Counted from the first letter of the stretch, positions 32,726-42,547 are shown. The stretch: DNA of 64,000 nt from Geomonas silvestris (GCF_014193515.1 NZ_BLXX01000009.1:110331-174330); one strand, 5' to 3'. Program-made: numbers and translations. Notes: generated from the letters alone by a model not told the origin.

Positions 32726-33670
32726 GTGGCGGTGCCTGAAGAGGGAATCGCCCCGGTTAAGACCTGGCTGATCACCGGGTTTCTGGGTGCGGGCAAAACA
32801 ACACTCATCCGCGAACAGCTGAAGACGGCCGGAGCGCGGGTGGCGGTCTTGGTGAACGAGTTCGGCGAGCTGGGGGTGGACGGCGCCCTGATCCGCGCCG
32901 CGGGCGATGTCGAGGTGCTCGAGCTTCACGGCGGCTGCATCTGCTGCAGCCAGAAAGAGGGGCTGGTGCAGAGCGTGGCCGCCCTAGCCCGGGGACTCGC
33001 GCCGAACCTCCTGCTCATCGAACCAAGCGGCATCGCGGAAACCTCGGAGCTCTTGAGGCTGCTCGCCGCACCGGTCCTTGACGGTGTGATCCAACTGGAA
33101 GGAAGCGTCGCCGTCTTGGACGCCGAGACCTTCCTCGCCTACAGCGAGCCTGATACCTTCGGGAGCTTCTTTCTGGACCAGGTGCAAAACGCCGATGTTG
33201 TGGTGCTGAACAAGCGCGACCTGGTGGAGGAGGGCGAACTGGCCTGCATCGAGGCGAGGCTCGCCGAACTGGCCCCCGGCGCCGTGGTGCTCGGCACGGA
33301 GTACTGCCGGCTGGATGGTGCACTCATAAGCACCGGCAGTCGGCGTCGCACGGGAGCGCCTGGCAGGGAGGCGGCGCTGCTCGGCCTTACCTGTTTGAGC
33401 CTGCCGTTTATGGGGGCGCTGTCCCGCCCTGAACTCAGTGCCTTGCTGGCCGAGATCGCCTCGGGACGCTACGGCGAGGTACTGCGTGGCAAGGGGCTGG
33501 TTCCGGTAGCGGGTGAGGGGCTCCTAGAGCTGCAACTCGTGGGGAGCCGCTCGAACTTGGAGCCGTTCGCGGGGAGCGCTGAGCCGCGTCTCACCCTGAT
33601 CGGCAGAAACCTGGAACGCGGGCTGCTTTCAGCACGTCTCGGCGCCTTGGGTGCCTCGGAGAAACCATGA
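32726..33670 (+). CDS. CobW/G3E-type metallochaperone GTPase
   Basis: 314 residues; GTG 32726 directly follows the TAG of the previous gene. Walker A GFLGAGKTT (18-26), the metal-binding GGCICCSQ motif (CxCC, near residue 70), LLIEPSGIAETSELL (switch II region) and the guanine-specificity motif NKRD. G3E proteins use GTP to hand metals (Zn, Co, Ni) to enzymes or to insert cofactors. In this operon it may serve zinc for the UroD-type enzymes or cobalamin handling for the corrinoid protein. The last ~100 residues differ from the usual CobW C-terminal domain. Confidence 0.88.
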   Translation: MAVPEEGIAPVKTWLITGFLGAGKTTLIREQLKTAGARVAVLVNEFGELGVDGALIRAAGDVEVLELHGGCICCSQKEGLVQSVAALARGLAPNLLLIEPSGIAETSELLRLLAAPVLDGVIQLEGSVAVLDAETFLAYSEPDTFGSFFLDQVQNADVVVLNKRDLVEEGELACIEARLAELAPGAVVLGTEYCRLDGALISTGSRRRTGAPGREAALLGLTCLSLPFMGALSRPELSALLAEIASGRYGEVLRGKGLVPVAGEGLLELQLVGSRSNLEPFAGSAEPRLTLIGRNLERGLLSARLGALGASEKP

Positions 33671-34692
33671 ACCACAAAGAACGCCTGCTCGCTACCCTCG
33701 CCGGCATTCCCGGCGACCGGCCCCCCTTCATCTGCCCCGGCGGGATGATGACCATGGTGGTCAGCGAAGTGATGGATCAGTGCCACAGCTTTTGGCCTGA
33801 GGCACACTCGGACCCCGAACTGATGGCGGGTCTCACCCTGGCGGCGCACGAACTCGCCGGCATCGAGAACGTCGGTGTCCCTTTCTGCATGACGGTCGAG
33901 GCCGAGGGGATGGGGGCGCAGGTGGGGCTCGGCTCCAAGGAGAGCGAGCCCAGGGTGGAGCGCTACATCCTGGAACGGTTCGATCAACTGGAGCGGCTCA
34001 CCCCGCTGGACCCCCAGTCCGGGCGCGCCGCGGTCTGCCTGGAGGCGATCCGCATCCTGAAACGGCGGGCTCCCGAACTCCCGGTCATCGCCAACCTCTC
34101 CGGGCCGGTGAGCCTCGCCACCTCCCTCATCGATCCGCTCCTCTACTACCGCGCGCTGCGCCGCGATCCGGAGGCGGCGCACCGGCTGACCCGGCACTGC
34201 ACCCAGGAGCTGCAGCGCTTCGGTGAAGTCCTCATCGAAGCGGGAGCCGACCTGATCTGTATCGCCGATCCGAGCGCTACCGGAGACATCATCGGGCGCG
34301 GGGCCTTCCTCGAGATCGCGCTTCCCTACCTGAACCAGCTCACCGACCACTTCAAGGAGCGCTTCGGCGTCCCTACCATCGTGCACATCTGCGGTAACGT
34401 GAAGGCCCTGGGGGACGGGCTCTCGCAGCTCTCGGCCCACGCGCTCAGCATCGACTCGCTGGTCGGCATCGACGTGTTGCGTGAGCTCGCGCCCGGGCGC
34501 CCGACCATGGGGAACATCAGCACCATCCTGCTGGAACAGGGGACGCCGGAGCAGCTGGCGCGGGCCTCGCGGCGCTGCCTGGAGCAGGGTGTGGACATCC
34601 TGGCGCCGGCCTGCGGCATCGGCCCGCGCACCCCGCTCGCCAACATCCGGGCGGTCGCCGAAAGCGTTGCCACCCCGCAGGACCGCGCATGA
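33667..34692 (+). CDS. UroD-type (MtaA/CmuA family) corrinoid methyltransferase, copy 2
   Basis: 341 residues, overlapping the GTPase gene by ATGA. Same superfamily as the copy at 31667 but only distantly similar: MNHKERLLATLAGIPGDRPP opening, SGPVSLATSLIDPLLYYRAL, DPSATGDIIGRGAFLEIALP, zinc motif VHICGNVKAL and the C-terminal PACGIGPRTPLANIRA with the third ligand. It has the layout of a methylcobalamin:acceptor methyltransferase (MtaA, MtbA). Two different UroD enzymes in one operon suggest one for each half reaction. Confidence 0.9.
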   Translation: MNHKERLLATLAGIPGDRPPFICPGGMMTMVVSEVMDQCHSFWPEAHSDPELMAGLTLAAHELAGIENVGVPFCMTVEAEGMGAQVGLGSKESEPRVERYILERFDQLERLTPLDPQSGRAAVCLEAIRILKRRAPELPVIANLSGPVSLATSLIDPLLYYRALRRDPEAAHRLTRHCTQELQRFGEVLIEAGADLICIADPSATGDIIGRGAFLEIALPYLNQLTDHFKERFGVPTIVHICGNVKALGDGLSQLSAHALSIDSLVGIDVLRELAPGRPTMGNISTILLEQGTPEQLARASRRCLEQGVDILAPACGIGPRTPLANIRAVAESVATPQDRA

Positions 34693-36584
34693 CGCACCCC
34701 GAAATCCTCTTCCTTCCCAACCGCGAGGCCGTGCGCGTCCCGACCGGCACGCCGCTTCTGGAGGCTGCCCAAAAGGCCGCGGTGGATCTCGAGGCGCCCT
34801 GCAACGGCAAGGGGACCTGCGGCAAGTGCCGGGTTCAGCTCGTCGAGGGGGCGCTGCCCACGCCGCACCACGACGAACTGGGGCACCTCTCGAGCGCCGA
34901 ACTGGCCTCCGGGGTCCGGCTCGCCTGCCGCCAGGAGGCTTCCGGGAACAGCGTGGTCCGGCTGGTGAGCGCCGGCCGCGGCGGCGAGCGCATCCTCTGC
35001 GACGGCCTGCTCCCCGCCTTCGAGCTCGATCCCCCGGTCACCAAGCGCCTGGTCGTGCTCCCCCCGGCCACGCTGGAGGACAACTGCGACGACCTGACCC
35101 GACTGGAGCGCGCCCTGGGGTGTGAACTGGCCGGCTCGGTGTCGCTTGAGTTCCTGCGCCAGCTCCCGCACGCCTTGCGCCACTCCCCCGCAGCCTTCAA
35201 GGAACCCGCCAAAGCCTGCACCGAATCCACCAACGCCTCGCGCGCAGGGGGCTGGCCCGTGACCGTGGTATTCCACGGCGGCCGCCCCATCGGTATCGAG
35301 CCCGGCGACACCCGCGAGCGCTGCTACGGGGTCGCGGTCGACATCGGCACCACCACCGTGGTTGCCGCGCTCATCGATCTCGCAAGCGGCGCGGAGCTCG
35401 CCACCGCCTCGATGGTGAACCCGCAGAAGGCGCACGGGCTCGACGTGCTCTCCCGCATCCAGCGGCTGAAGGAGGAGCCGGCAGCGCTCGACGGCCTGAC
35501 GGCGCTGATCCGCGGCGGGTTGGACCAACTGCTGGGCGAGCTCTGCGAGGAGGCGCGGGTGAGCCGGGATGACCTCTACGAACTGGTGGTCGCCGCCAAC
35601 GCCACCATGACCCACCTGCTCTTGGGGATCGACCCGAGCGCCATCGGCTCCTCGCCCTACGTCCCCGCCTTTTCGGGGAGCGTCGAGCTGCCGGCGGCCG
35701 AACTCGGCCTCTTACTGGCGCGCTGCGCCCGGGTCTACTGCCTCCCCGCGGTTTCCGGGTACATCGGCGCTGACATCGTGGCGGGGCTTTTGGCGTCGGA
35801 GCTGGAAAGTTCGGACCGACCGGCGCTTTTGATCGACATCGGCACCAACGGCGAGATGGTGCTCGGCTCGGCCCACGGGCTGACCGCCTGTTCCTGTGCG
35901 GCCGGCCCCGCGCTCGAGGGGATGAACATCAGCTGCGGCATGCGCGCCGCGCAAGGGGCCATCGAGCGGGTGGAGCTCAACGCCGAGGTCGCCACGCGCA
36001 CCATCGGCGACGCACCGGCCCTGGGGATCTGCGGTTCCGGCATCATCGATGCGGTGGCCGAGCTGGTGAAGGTCGGCGCCGTGCTCCCCTCGGGTCGCTT
36101 CGACAAGTCGAGTGCCGCAGGTGAAGCGGTTTCCTGGCGCGCCCGTCTGAAGAACGAGGGGGCCGGACGCTTCATCCTTGCCGAGGCTGCGGCGGACCGG
36201 GGCGAGGTGGCCGTGAGCCAGAAGGACATCCGCCAGGTGCAGCTCGCCAAGGGGGCCATCCTCTCCGGGATACTTTCGCTCACCGCGCAGTTGGGGATCC
36301 GTCCGGCGGACATCGACCGGATCTATCTCGCCGGCGCCTTCGGACACCGGATCCGCAAGGAGAGCCTGGGCCGCCTCGGCATGGTTCCCGCGGAATGCCT
36401 GGACCGGGCGATCCCCATCGGCAACTCCTCGAAAGCCGGTGCGATCATGGCGCTCCTCTCGCTGAAAAAGCGCGCGCTCGCCGAGCAGCTGGCGCGCCGG
36501 GTCGGCTACGTCGAGCTCTCCTGCTATCCCGGTTACGACCGGCTCTTCGCCGAGGCCCTCGCCTTTCCAAAGGAGCGCGCCTGA
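34689..36584 (+). CDS. RACo-type reductive activator of corrinoid protein (ferredoxin-ASKHA ATPase)
   Basis: 631 residues, overlapping the previous gene by ATGA. N-terminal [2Fe-2S] domain with Cys38, Cys44, Cys47 (PCNGKGTCGKC) and Cys80; a linker with a Cys/Thr-rich stretch; from about residue 215 the ASKHA ATPase (GVAVDIGTTTVVAALIDL, MVNPQKAHGLDVLSRI, LLIDIGTNGEMVLGS, ICGSGIIDAVAELV, YLAGAFGHRI). This family uses ATP to return the inactive Co(II) corrinoid to Co(I). Its presence shows that the corrinoid protein of this operon undergoes redox cycling methyl transfer. Full length for the family. Confidence 0.93.
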   Translation: MTHPEILFLPNREAVRVPTGTPLLEAAQKAAVDLEAPCNGKGTCGKCRVQLVEGALPTPHHDELGHLSSAELASGVRLACRQEASGNSVVRLVSAGRGGERILCDGLLPAFELDPPVTKRLVVLPPATLEDNCDDLTRLERALGCELAGSVSLEFLRQLPHALRHSPAAFKEPAKACTESTNASRAGGWPVTVVFHGGRPIGIEPGDTRERCYGVAVDIGTTTVVAALIDLASGAELATASMVNPQKAHGLDVLSRIQRLKEEPAALDGLTALIRGGLDQLLGELCEEARVSRDDLYELVVAANATMTHLLLGIDPSAIGSSPYVPAFSGSVELPAAELGLLLARCARVYCLPAVSGYIGADIVAGLLASELESSDRPALLIDIGTNGEMVLGSAHGLTACSCAAGPALEGMNISCGMRAAQGAIERVELNAEVATRTIGDAPALGICGSGIIDAVAELVKVGAVLPSGRFDKSSAAGEAVSWRARLKNEGAGRFILAEAAADRGEVAVSQKDIRQVQLAKGAILSGILSLTAQLGIRPADIDRIYLAGAFGHRIRKESLGRLGMVPAECLDRAIPIGNSSKAGAIMALLSLKKRALAEQLARRVGYVELSCYPGYDRLFAEALAFPKERA

Positions 36585-38542
36585 TGCGGCTGGGACTGGG
36601 GATCGATACCGGCGGCACCTACACCGACAGCGTGATCGCCGCGCTGGACACCGGAGAGGTGCTGGCCAAGGCCAAGGCGCTCACCACCCGCGAGGACCTG
36701 GTGCTGGGGATCCGCGGCTCGCTCGCGCAGCTCGACCGGGAGCTTTTGACCGAGGTGCGCCTGGTGGGGCTTTCGACCACGCTCGCCACCAACTCGATCG
36801 TGGAGTGCAAGGGGGCGCGGGTGGCGCTTTTGCTGGCGGTTCCCAACCCGGCTAATTTCGCCCTGCCCCCGGGCAATCCGGCCGAGCAGACCGTCCTCAT
36901 CGCCGGTGCCATCGCCCGGGACGGCTCGGTGGCGGTGCCGCTCGACACGGCCGCCGCCCGCGAGGCCATCGAACGGCTGGCGGGGCAGGTGGACGCCTTC
37001 GCCGTCTCCGGCTACTTCAGCATCTACAACCAGGAGCAGGAGCTGCAGCTCAAAGAGCTGGTCGCTGCGTGCTCCGAGCTGCCGGTGGTCTGCGGCCACG
37101 AGCTCTCGGGCGACGTGGGGCTCTTGGAGCGCGCGGTGACCGCGGCCCTCAATGCGCGCCTGTTGCCGGTCATCGGCGAGTTGCTCGCCGCGGTGCGGGC
37201 GGTGCTCGACGAGTGCGGCGTTTTAGCCCCCGTCATGGTGGTGAAGGGAAACGGCGCCCTGGTGGGCGCCGCGGTTGCCGCCCAGCGGCCGGTGGAGACC
37301 ATCCTCTCCGGCCCGGCCGCCAGCGTGGTGGGCGCCTGCCGGCTCACCGGGCTCGCCGACGCCGTGGTCGTCGACATGGGAGGCACCACGAGCGACATCG
37401 CCCTCATGCAGGGCGGGATGGTGGCTACCAGCAGGGAAGGGGCCCAGGTGGGTGGCTGGCACACCCGGGTGCACTCCGTAGAAATCCGCACCGCCGGCAT
37501 CGGCGGCGATAGCAAGGTGGCTGTGTCGGGAGGCTCCCTGGCATTGGGGCCGCGCCGGGCCATCCCGCTGTGCCGGGCAGCGCACCAGGATCTCCGGTTC
37601 GCCGGACTCCTGCGGGAGCGGGCGGCGGCGCCGGCCCGGAGAGCGAAGGAGGGGGAGTCGGAGTTCTGCACCCTGGTGCAGCGTCCGCGTTTCGCGGTCT
37701 CTCCCACGGAGGAGCGGCTTTTCGCAGCGCTTGAGGGGCGGGTGTTGGACCGCGCCGAACTGGCTCTCTGCGTCGGTCCTTTTGTGGAGCTGGAGCGCTT
37801 CATCGCCCTGGGCGTTGTGGCCGAGGTGGCCTTCACGCCGACCGACCTTTTGCACGCCCGGGGCCAACTTGCCCTGTGGGACGCCGGGGCCTCCCGCGCT
37901 GGCGCGTCGCTACTTGCGAGAGAGCTCGGACTCAGCGACTCGGAGCTCCTCGACGCGGTCGCCCGGGAGGTGACCGAATCCCTGAAACTGAACATCGTGG
38001 GGAAACTCCTGGAGGCGGATCATCCGCAGCCGGTTTTCCGTTCGGCGCAGGGGCGGGAGCTCTTGGGAGCGCTTCTGCGATCGGCCGGCGGGACCGTGGC
38101 AGCCTCGTTTGCCGTCACCAGGCCGCTGGTGGCCGTGGGGGCGCCGGTCTCCTGCTATTTCCCGCAGGTGGCCCAAGAACTCGCGGCTGAGCTGGTGATT
38201 CCGGAACACGCCGAGGTCGCCAACGCCTTCGGGGCGGTGACCGGGCGGGTGGTGGAGCGCGCCGAGGCGCTGATCAGGCCGGACGACGCCGACGGCTTCC
38301 TGGTCATCTCCGCCGAAGAGCGGCGACCCTTTGTGGAATTCGCCGCCGCGCAGGCCTTTGCCGAGGCGCTGGTGCGTGGCGCTGCGGCGCGCCGGGCCAA
38401 GGAGAGCGGCGGAGCGGAACTGGAGATCAGCGTGGCGAGCGAGGAACTGGCGGCGCCGCTCGGCAAGGGGTGGGGCGACAGCGTCCTCATCGAGAGACGG
38501 GTCACCGCGACCGCGGTGGGGCTCCCATCCTTCATCGCCTAA
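36584..38542 (+). CDS. Hydantoinase A / oxoprolinase family ATPase-like protein
   Basis: 652 residues starting at ATG 36584 (TGATG overlap with the previous stop). ASKHA-fold motifs: LGIDTGGTYTDSVIAALDTG, LVGLSTTLATNSIVE, ILSGPAASVVGACRLTG and VVDMGGTTSDIALM, plus RTAGIGGDSKV. HyuA proteins hydrolyse ATP to open cyclic amides (hydantoin, oxoproline) or carboxylate ketones, normally together with HyuB, which is absent here. In the company of a RACo it may instead couple ATP to corrinoid repair or prepare an N-heterocyclic methyl donor such as an N-methylhydantoin-like compound. The last idea is speculation. Confidence 0.87.
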   Translation: MRLGLGIDTGGTYTDSVIAALDTGEVLAKAKALTTREDLVLGIRGSLAQLDRELLTEVRLVGLSTTLATNSIVECKGARVALLLAVPNPANFALPPGNPAEQTVLIAGAIARDGSVAVPLDTAAAREAIERLAGQVDAFAVSGYFSIYNQEQELQLKELVAACSELPVVCGHELSGDVGLLERAVTAALNARLLPVIGELLAAVRAVLDECGVLAPVMVVKGNGALVGAAVAAQRPVETILSGPAASVVGACRLTGLADAVVVDMGGTTSDIALMQGGMVATSREGAQVGGWHTRVHSVEIRTAGIGGDSKVAVSGGSLALGPRRAIPLCRAAHQDLRFAGLLRERAAAPARRAKEGESEFCTLVQRPRFAVSPTEERLFAALEGRVLDRAELALCVGPFVELERFIALGVVAEVAFTPTDLLHARGQLALWDAGASRAGASLLARELGLSDSELLDAVAREVTESLKLNIVGKLLEADHPQPVFRSAQGRELLGALLRSAGGTVAASFAVTRPLVAVGAPVSCYFPQVAQELAAELVIPEHAEVANAFGAVTGRVVERAEALIRPDDADGFLVISAEERRPFVEFAAAQAFAEALVRGAAARRAKESGGAELEISVASEELAAPLGKGWGDSVLIERRVTATAVGLPSFIA

Positions 38543-38571
38543 GAAGAGCTTCAATACGGAACTCGGGGGGC

Positions 38572-38615
38572 CACATCCCCCCTCCCTTGACGGGAGGGGG
38601 CCGGGGGGTGGGTGA
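38572..38615. repeat. REP-like palindromic element D
   Basis: CCACATCCCCCCTCCC-TTGAC-GGGAGGGGGCCGGGGGGTGGG: G+C-rich palindrome in the gap after the hydantoinase-like gene. Confidence 0.65.
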
Positions 38616-38640
38616 AGCTGCCATCGGCGATGAAATGGCA

Positions 38641-38680
38641 CCTTCCCCCTCACCCTGTCCCGCAAGGGGAGAGGGGACCT
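38641..38680. repeat. REP-like palindromic element E
   Basis: CCTTCCCCCTCACCCTGTCC then CGCAAGGGGAGAGGGGACCT: nearly the reverse complement of element C (30684-30720). It is only 25 bases from element D, and a duplicated GGGGACCTCTGT word follows. Confidence 0.7.
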
Positions 38681-38745
38681 CTGTGGGGACCTCTGTTACT
38701 GGCTTCTCCGTAATTCCGGGAAGTGCCTAAGAAAAGGAGAACAAC

Positions 38746-39360
38746 GTGCGCATCGGTGTCATTGCCTGCGACATGATCAAACTTGAGCTGGAGAAGGTGC
38801 TGGCGGGATTCCCCGAGGTGGAGGAGATCGTCTGGCTGGAATCGGCGCTGCACATCTATCCGGAACGCATGAAGCAGACCATCATCGAGCGCGTCAACGA
38901 ACTGAAGGGGAGGGTGGATCTCATCTTCCTGGGCTACGGCTACTGCCAGTCCCTGAAAGGGATCGAGGCGGAGCTGGCCATCCCGGTGATCCTCCCCCAG
39001 TACGACGACTGCCTGGCCCTCTTGATGACCCCCGAGCGCTACGCGGAGGAGAAAAAACGCGAGGTGGGGACCTGGTTCATGACCCCGGGCTGGGCCGAAA
39101 TCGGCGCCGACCTGGTGATCAAGGAGCTGCGCCTGGACCGCGCCATAAAGTTCGGCAAGGACCCGATGGCGCTCGCCAAGCGCCTGTTCACCCACTACAA
39201 GCGCGGGCTCTTCATCGACACCGGCGTGGGAGAAACGGAGCATTTTCGAGCCCAGGCCGAAAAGTTCTGCCGCGATTTCGAGCTGACCCTCGAGGAGTCC
39301 AGCTGCAACCTCACCCTGCTCGAGGCGGAGCTTAGGCGCTGCCGGGAGTACAAGCCCTGA
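38746..39360 (+). CDS. DUF1638 family protein of corrinoid operon
   Basis: 204 residues from GTG 38746 behind AAAAGGAGAACAAC. Motifs: RIGVIACDMIKLELEKVL, SALHIYPERMKQTI, DLIFLGYGYCQSLKGIE, VILPQYDDCLALLMTPERY and TWFMTPGWAEIGADLVIKEL. DUF1638 proteins are repeatedly encoded with corrinoid methyltransferases and RACo-like activators; the function is unknown. A conserved Cys (in YGYC) and the YDDCL motif suggest a metal or cofactor site. It is separated from the hydantoinase-like gene by 200 bases that contain two REP-like elements, but it belongs to the same block by strand and function. Confidence 0.85.
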   Translation: MRIGVIACDMIKLELEKVLAGFPEVEEIVWLESALHIYPERMKQTIIERVNELKGRVDLIFLGYGYCQSLKGIEAELAIPVILPQYDDCLALLMTPERYAEEKKREVGTWFMTPGWAEIGADLVIKELRLDRAIKFGKDPMALAKRLFTHYKRGLFIDTGVGETEHFRAQAEKFCRDFELTLEESSCNLTLLEAELRRCREYKP

Positions 39361-39401
39361 AGCCCTGACTCCCGTCAGCTGCCTCCCGGTGCACCGGGAA
39401 C

Positions 39402-39522
39402 TTCTTGACACGTTCTTGATACCGCAGCCGGGATCTTGATACGCCCTTGATGCCGCCACGGGTAAGATAGACTTGCCTCCCGAGCAGGGGAGCGTCGACC
39501 CGCATCAAGACCGTATCAAGAA
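39402..39522. promoter_or_regulatory. Tandem TTCTTGATAC repeats, likely KdpE operator
   Basis: Six copies of a 10-base word arranged as three pairs with 11-base spacing: TTCTTGACAC (39402) and TTCTTGATAC (39413); ATCTTGATAC (39433) and CCCTTGATGC (39444); and, inverted, GCATCAAGAC (39502) and GTATCAAGAA (39513). The first two pairs are 31 bases apart, about three helix turns. Pairs of direct repeats one turn apart are how OmpR-family regulators such as KdpE bind. A related pair lies before the kdp operon (50029-50054). Confidence 0.72.
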
Positions 39523-39531
39523 GGAAAGCCC

Positions 39532-41517
39532 ATGGAACAGGCAGCACAGGCAGCAAACGGCACGCTCTTTACCAGGATGGTTCGGGCCATTTTCGGCGCG
39601 CCGAAGGTCCTCAAGGACCCCCATCTCTTCCACAAGATGTCGCTCATCCCGGTTCTGGCCTGGGTGGGGCTGGGAGCCGACGGGCTCTCCTCCTCGTCCT
39701 ACGGTCCCGAGGAGGCTTACCGGGCCCTCGGCAGCCATACCTACCTGGCGGTTCTCTTGGGCCTCGCCACCGCGCTCACCGTCTTCATCATCTCCTACGC
39801 CTACTCGCGGATCATCGAGCACTTCCCGCACGGTGGCGGCGGCTACATCGTCGCCACCCACATGCTGGGCGAAAAGGCCGGGGTGGTCTCGGGAAGCGCG
39901 CTCTTAGTCGACTACGTCCTGACCATCACCATCTCCATCGCCGCCTGCTCCGATGCGCTCTTCAGCTACGTCCCGGCCCAGTACCAGCACGCCAAGCTCG
40001 CTTTCTCCTGCGTGCTCGCGCTGCTCCTCATCGTGATGAACATCCGCGGCATCAAAGAGTCGGTGACCGTGATGGCTCCCATCTTCCTGGTCTTCGTACT
40101 GACCCACCTGGTGCTGCTTTTGGATGGCGTCTTCACCCACGCGGGCCGAATCGCGCCGCTCACCCACGAGTTCCACGCGGGTCTGAGCCACGATCTCTCC
40201 AGCATCGGGCTCTTCGGGATCCTGATGCTCTTTCTCAGGGCCTACTCTCTGGGGGGCGGTACCTATACCGGGATCGAGGCGGTCAGTAACGGCCTGCAGA
40301 TCATGCGCGAGCCCCGGGTGCAGACCGGCAAGCGGACCATGGTCTACATGGCGAGCTCGCTCGCCTTCACCGCCGGGCTGCTCTTTCTCTGCTACTCGCT
40401 CATGGGGGTGGCGCCGGTGGAAGGGAAGACGCTCAACGCGGTTTTGGCCGACAGTCTGTTCGCCCACTGGCCCATGGGCTCCGGCCTCGCCTTCGTCACC
40501 ATCTTCTCGGAGGGTGCGCTTCTTATCCTGGCCGCGCAGGCGGGCTTCGTGGACGGGCCGCGGGTCATGTCCAACATGGCGGTGGACTCCTGGTTCCCGC
40601 ACCGTTTCGCCGCCCTGTCCGTGCGGCTTACCATGCGTAACGGTATCGTCCTCATGGGGAGCGCGGCCATCGCACTGTTGCTCTACACCAAAGGATCGGT
40701 CTCCGCACTGGTGGTCATGTACTCCATCAACGTGTTCCTCACCTTCTCGCTGTCGCAGCTCGGGATGTCCCGCTTCTACCTGAAAAGGCGTCGGGAGGAT
40801 CCGCAGTGGGTGCGCCACCTCTCGGTGCACCTGGTCGGGCTCATCCTGTGCGCCACCATCCTGGTGGTAACCACCGTCGAGAAGTTCATGGAAGGGGGCT
40901 GGCTCACCCTCTTGATCACCTCTCTGGTGATCGGGGTCTGCTATCTCATCAAGGGACACTACCAGAAGGTGCGCCAGGGGATGTCGCAGCTCGACGAGGC
41001 GCTCCTCGACTTCCCCACCTCGGGGCCGGTGAACCGGGAGGAGCCGGGGCGCAACGAGCCGACCGCCATCCAGCTGGTCTCCGCCTACAGCGGTTTCGGG
41101 ATCCACACCCTGCTCTCCATCGTGACCGCCTTCCCCAAGACCTACAGAAACGTGATCTTCGTCTCGGTTGCGGTGATCGATTCGGGATCCTTCAAGGGGG
41201 CCGAGGAACTGGAGGCCTTGGAGGGGTCGGTGACGGCGGGGCTTAAGAAGTACGTCGATCTGGCGCAGCGCCTGGGATTTGCGGCCGACTGCCGGATGGC
41301 GGTTGGGACCGACGTGGTGGAGAGCGTGGTCGAGGAGTGCCAACGGCTCGGCCAGGAGTTCCCACGTTCCACGGTATTTACCGGACAGCTCACCTTCCGG
41401 CTCGAGAAGTACTACCACCGGATGCTGCACAACGAGACCGCCTTCGCCATTCAGCGCCGGTTGCAGTGGGACGGGCTCACCACGGTGATCCTGCCGATAC
41501 GGATAGGAATCAATTGA
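39532..41517 (+). CDS. APC-superfamily permease, KimA-like potassium importer
   Basis: 661 residues. About twelve membrane segments in the first 450 residues, opening with the KimA-type SLIPVLAWVGLGADGLSSSS and YGPEEAYRALGSHTYL, then SYAYSRIIEHFPHGGGGYIV and YSLGGGTYTGIEAVSNGLQI. The C-terminal ~190 residues are a cytosolic domain (FGIHTLLSIVTAFPKTYRNV to the end). KimA (YdaO) is a proton-coupled K+ importer of this build. The kdpE gene follows, and tandem KdpE-like repeats precede the start, both in favour of K+ transport. An amino-acid permease is the alternative reading. Confidence 0.83.
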   Translation: MEQAAQAANGTLFTRMVRAIFGAPKVLKDPHLFHKMSLIPVLAWVGLGADGLSSSSYGPEEAYRALGSHTYLAVLLGLATALTVFIISYAYSRIIEHFPHGGGGYIVATHMLGEKAGVVSGSALLVDYVLTITISIAACSDALFSYVPAQYQHAKLAFSCVLALLLIVMNIRGIKESVTVMAPIFLVFVLTHLVLLLDGVFTHAGRIAPLTHEFHAGLSHDLSSIGLFGILMLFLRAYSLGGGTYTGIEAVSNGLQIMREPRVQTGKRTMVYMASSLAFTAGLLFLCYSLMGVAPVEGKTLNAVLADSLFAHWPMGSGLAFVTIFSEGALLILAAQAGFVDGPRVMSNMAVDSWFPHRFAALSVRLTMRNGIVLMGSAAIALLLYTKGSVSALVVMYSINVFLTFSLSQLGMSRFYLKRRREDPQWVRHLSVHLVGLILCATILVVTTVEKFMEGGWLTLLITSLVIGVCYLIKGHYQKVRQGMSQLDEALLDFPTSGPVNREEPGRNEPTAIQLVSAYSGFGIHTLLSIVTAFPKTYRNVIFVSVAVIDSGSFKGAEELEALEGSVTAGLKKYVDLAQRLGFAADCRMAVGTDVVESVVEECQRLGQEFPRSTVFTGQLTFRLEKYYHRMLHNETAFAIQRRLQWDGLTTVILPIRIGIN

Positions 41518-41552
41518 CAATGGACAATTGACAATTGACAATGAGTTCGCGT
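41511..41552. repeat. Short tandem CAATTGACA units
   Basis: Four imperfect units of CAATTGACA (one as TGGACAATTGA) run over the stop codon of the permease gene. A single similar unit is at 26927-26940. Simple repeat of unknown role. Confidence 0.6.
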
Positions 41553-41587
41553 GAGTAACCTGCCTCCTGCGAGTGCCGTCGAACCTG

Positions 41588-41630
41588 GGTCCCTCTCCCC
41601 TGCGGGAGAGGGTCGGGGTGAGGGGGAGGT
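41588..41630. repeat. REP-like palindromic element F
   Basis: GGTCCCTCTCCCCTGCGGGAGAGGGTCGGGGTGAGGGGGAGG, read in parts: stem CCCTCTCCC / GGGAGAGGG around CTGC-type loop, then a GGGGTGAGGGGGAGG tail shared with element C. Confidence 0.7.
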
Positions 41631-41668
41631 TGCCACGGAGGTAACGGGCTGTTTTCTCGAGGGCGGCT

Positions 41669-41708
41669 TCCCCCACCCCCCAACCCCCTCCCGCAAGGGG
41701 AGGGTGGC
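41669..41708. repeat. REP-like palindromic element G
   Basis: CCCCCCAACCCCCTCCC followed by GCAAGGGGAGGGTGG: stem CCCTCCC.. / GGGGAGGG. It is next to element F in the opposite sense, so the pair could fold into one large hairpin between the permease and kdpE genes. Confidence 0.65.
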
Positions 41709-41813
41709 TCTTAGGCCGGGGGCGTACCATGCAGAGGTTTGGGGGCAGGTGTAAAGGAGGCGGTTGCCCTTTGGACCTGATGTTGCTCGTAAACTACAGG
41801 GGACACGCAGAAC

Positions 41814-42518
<705 letters not shown>

Positions 42519-42547
42519 AAAGGTTAGAGTGACGCGACTGAACGAGA

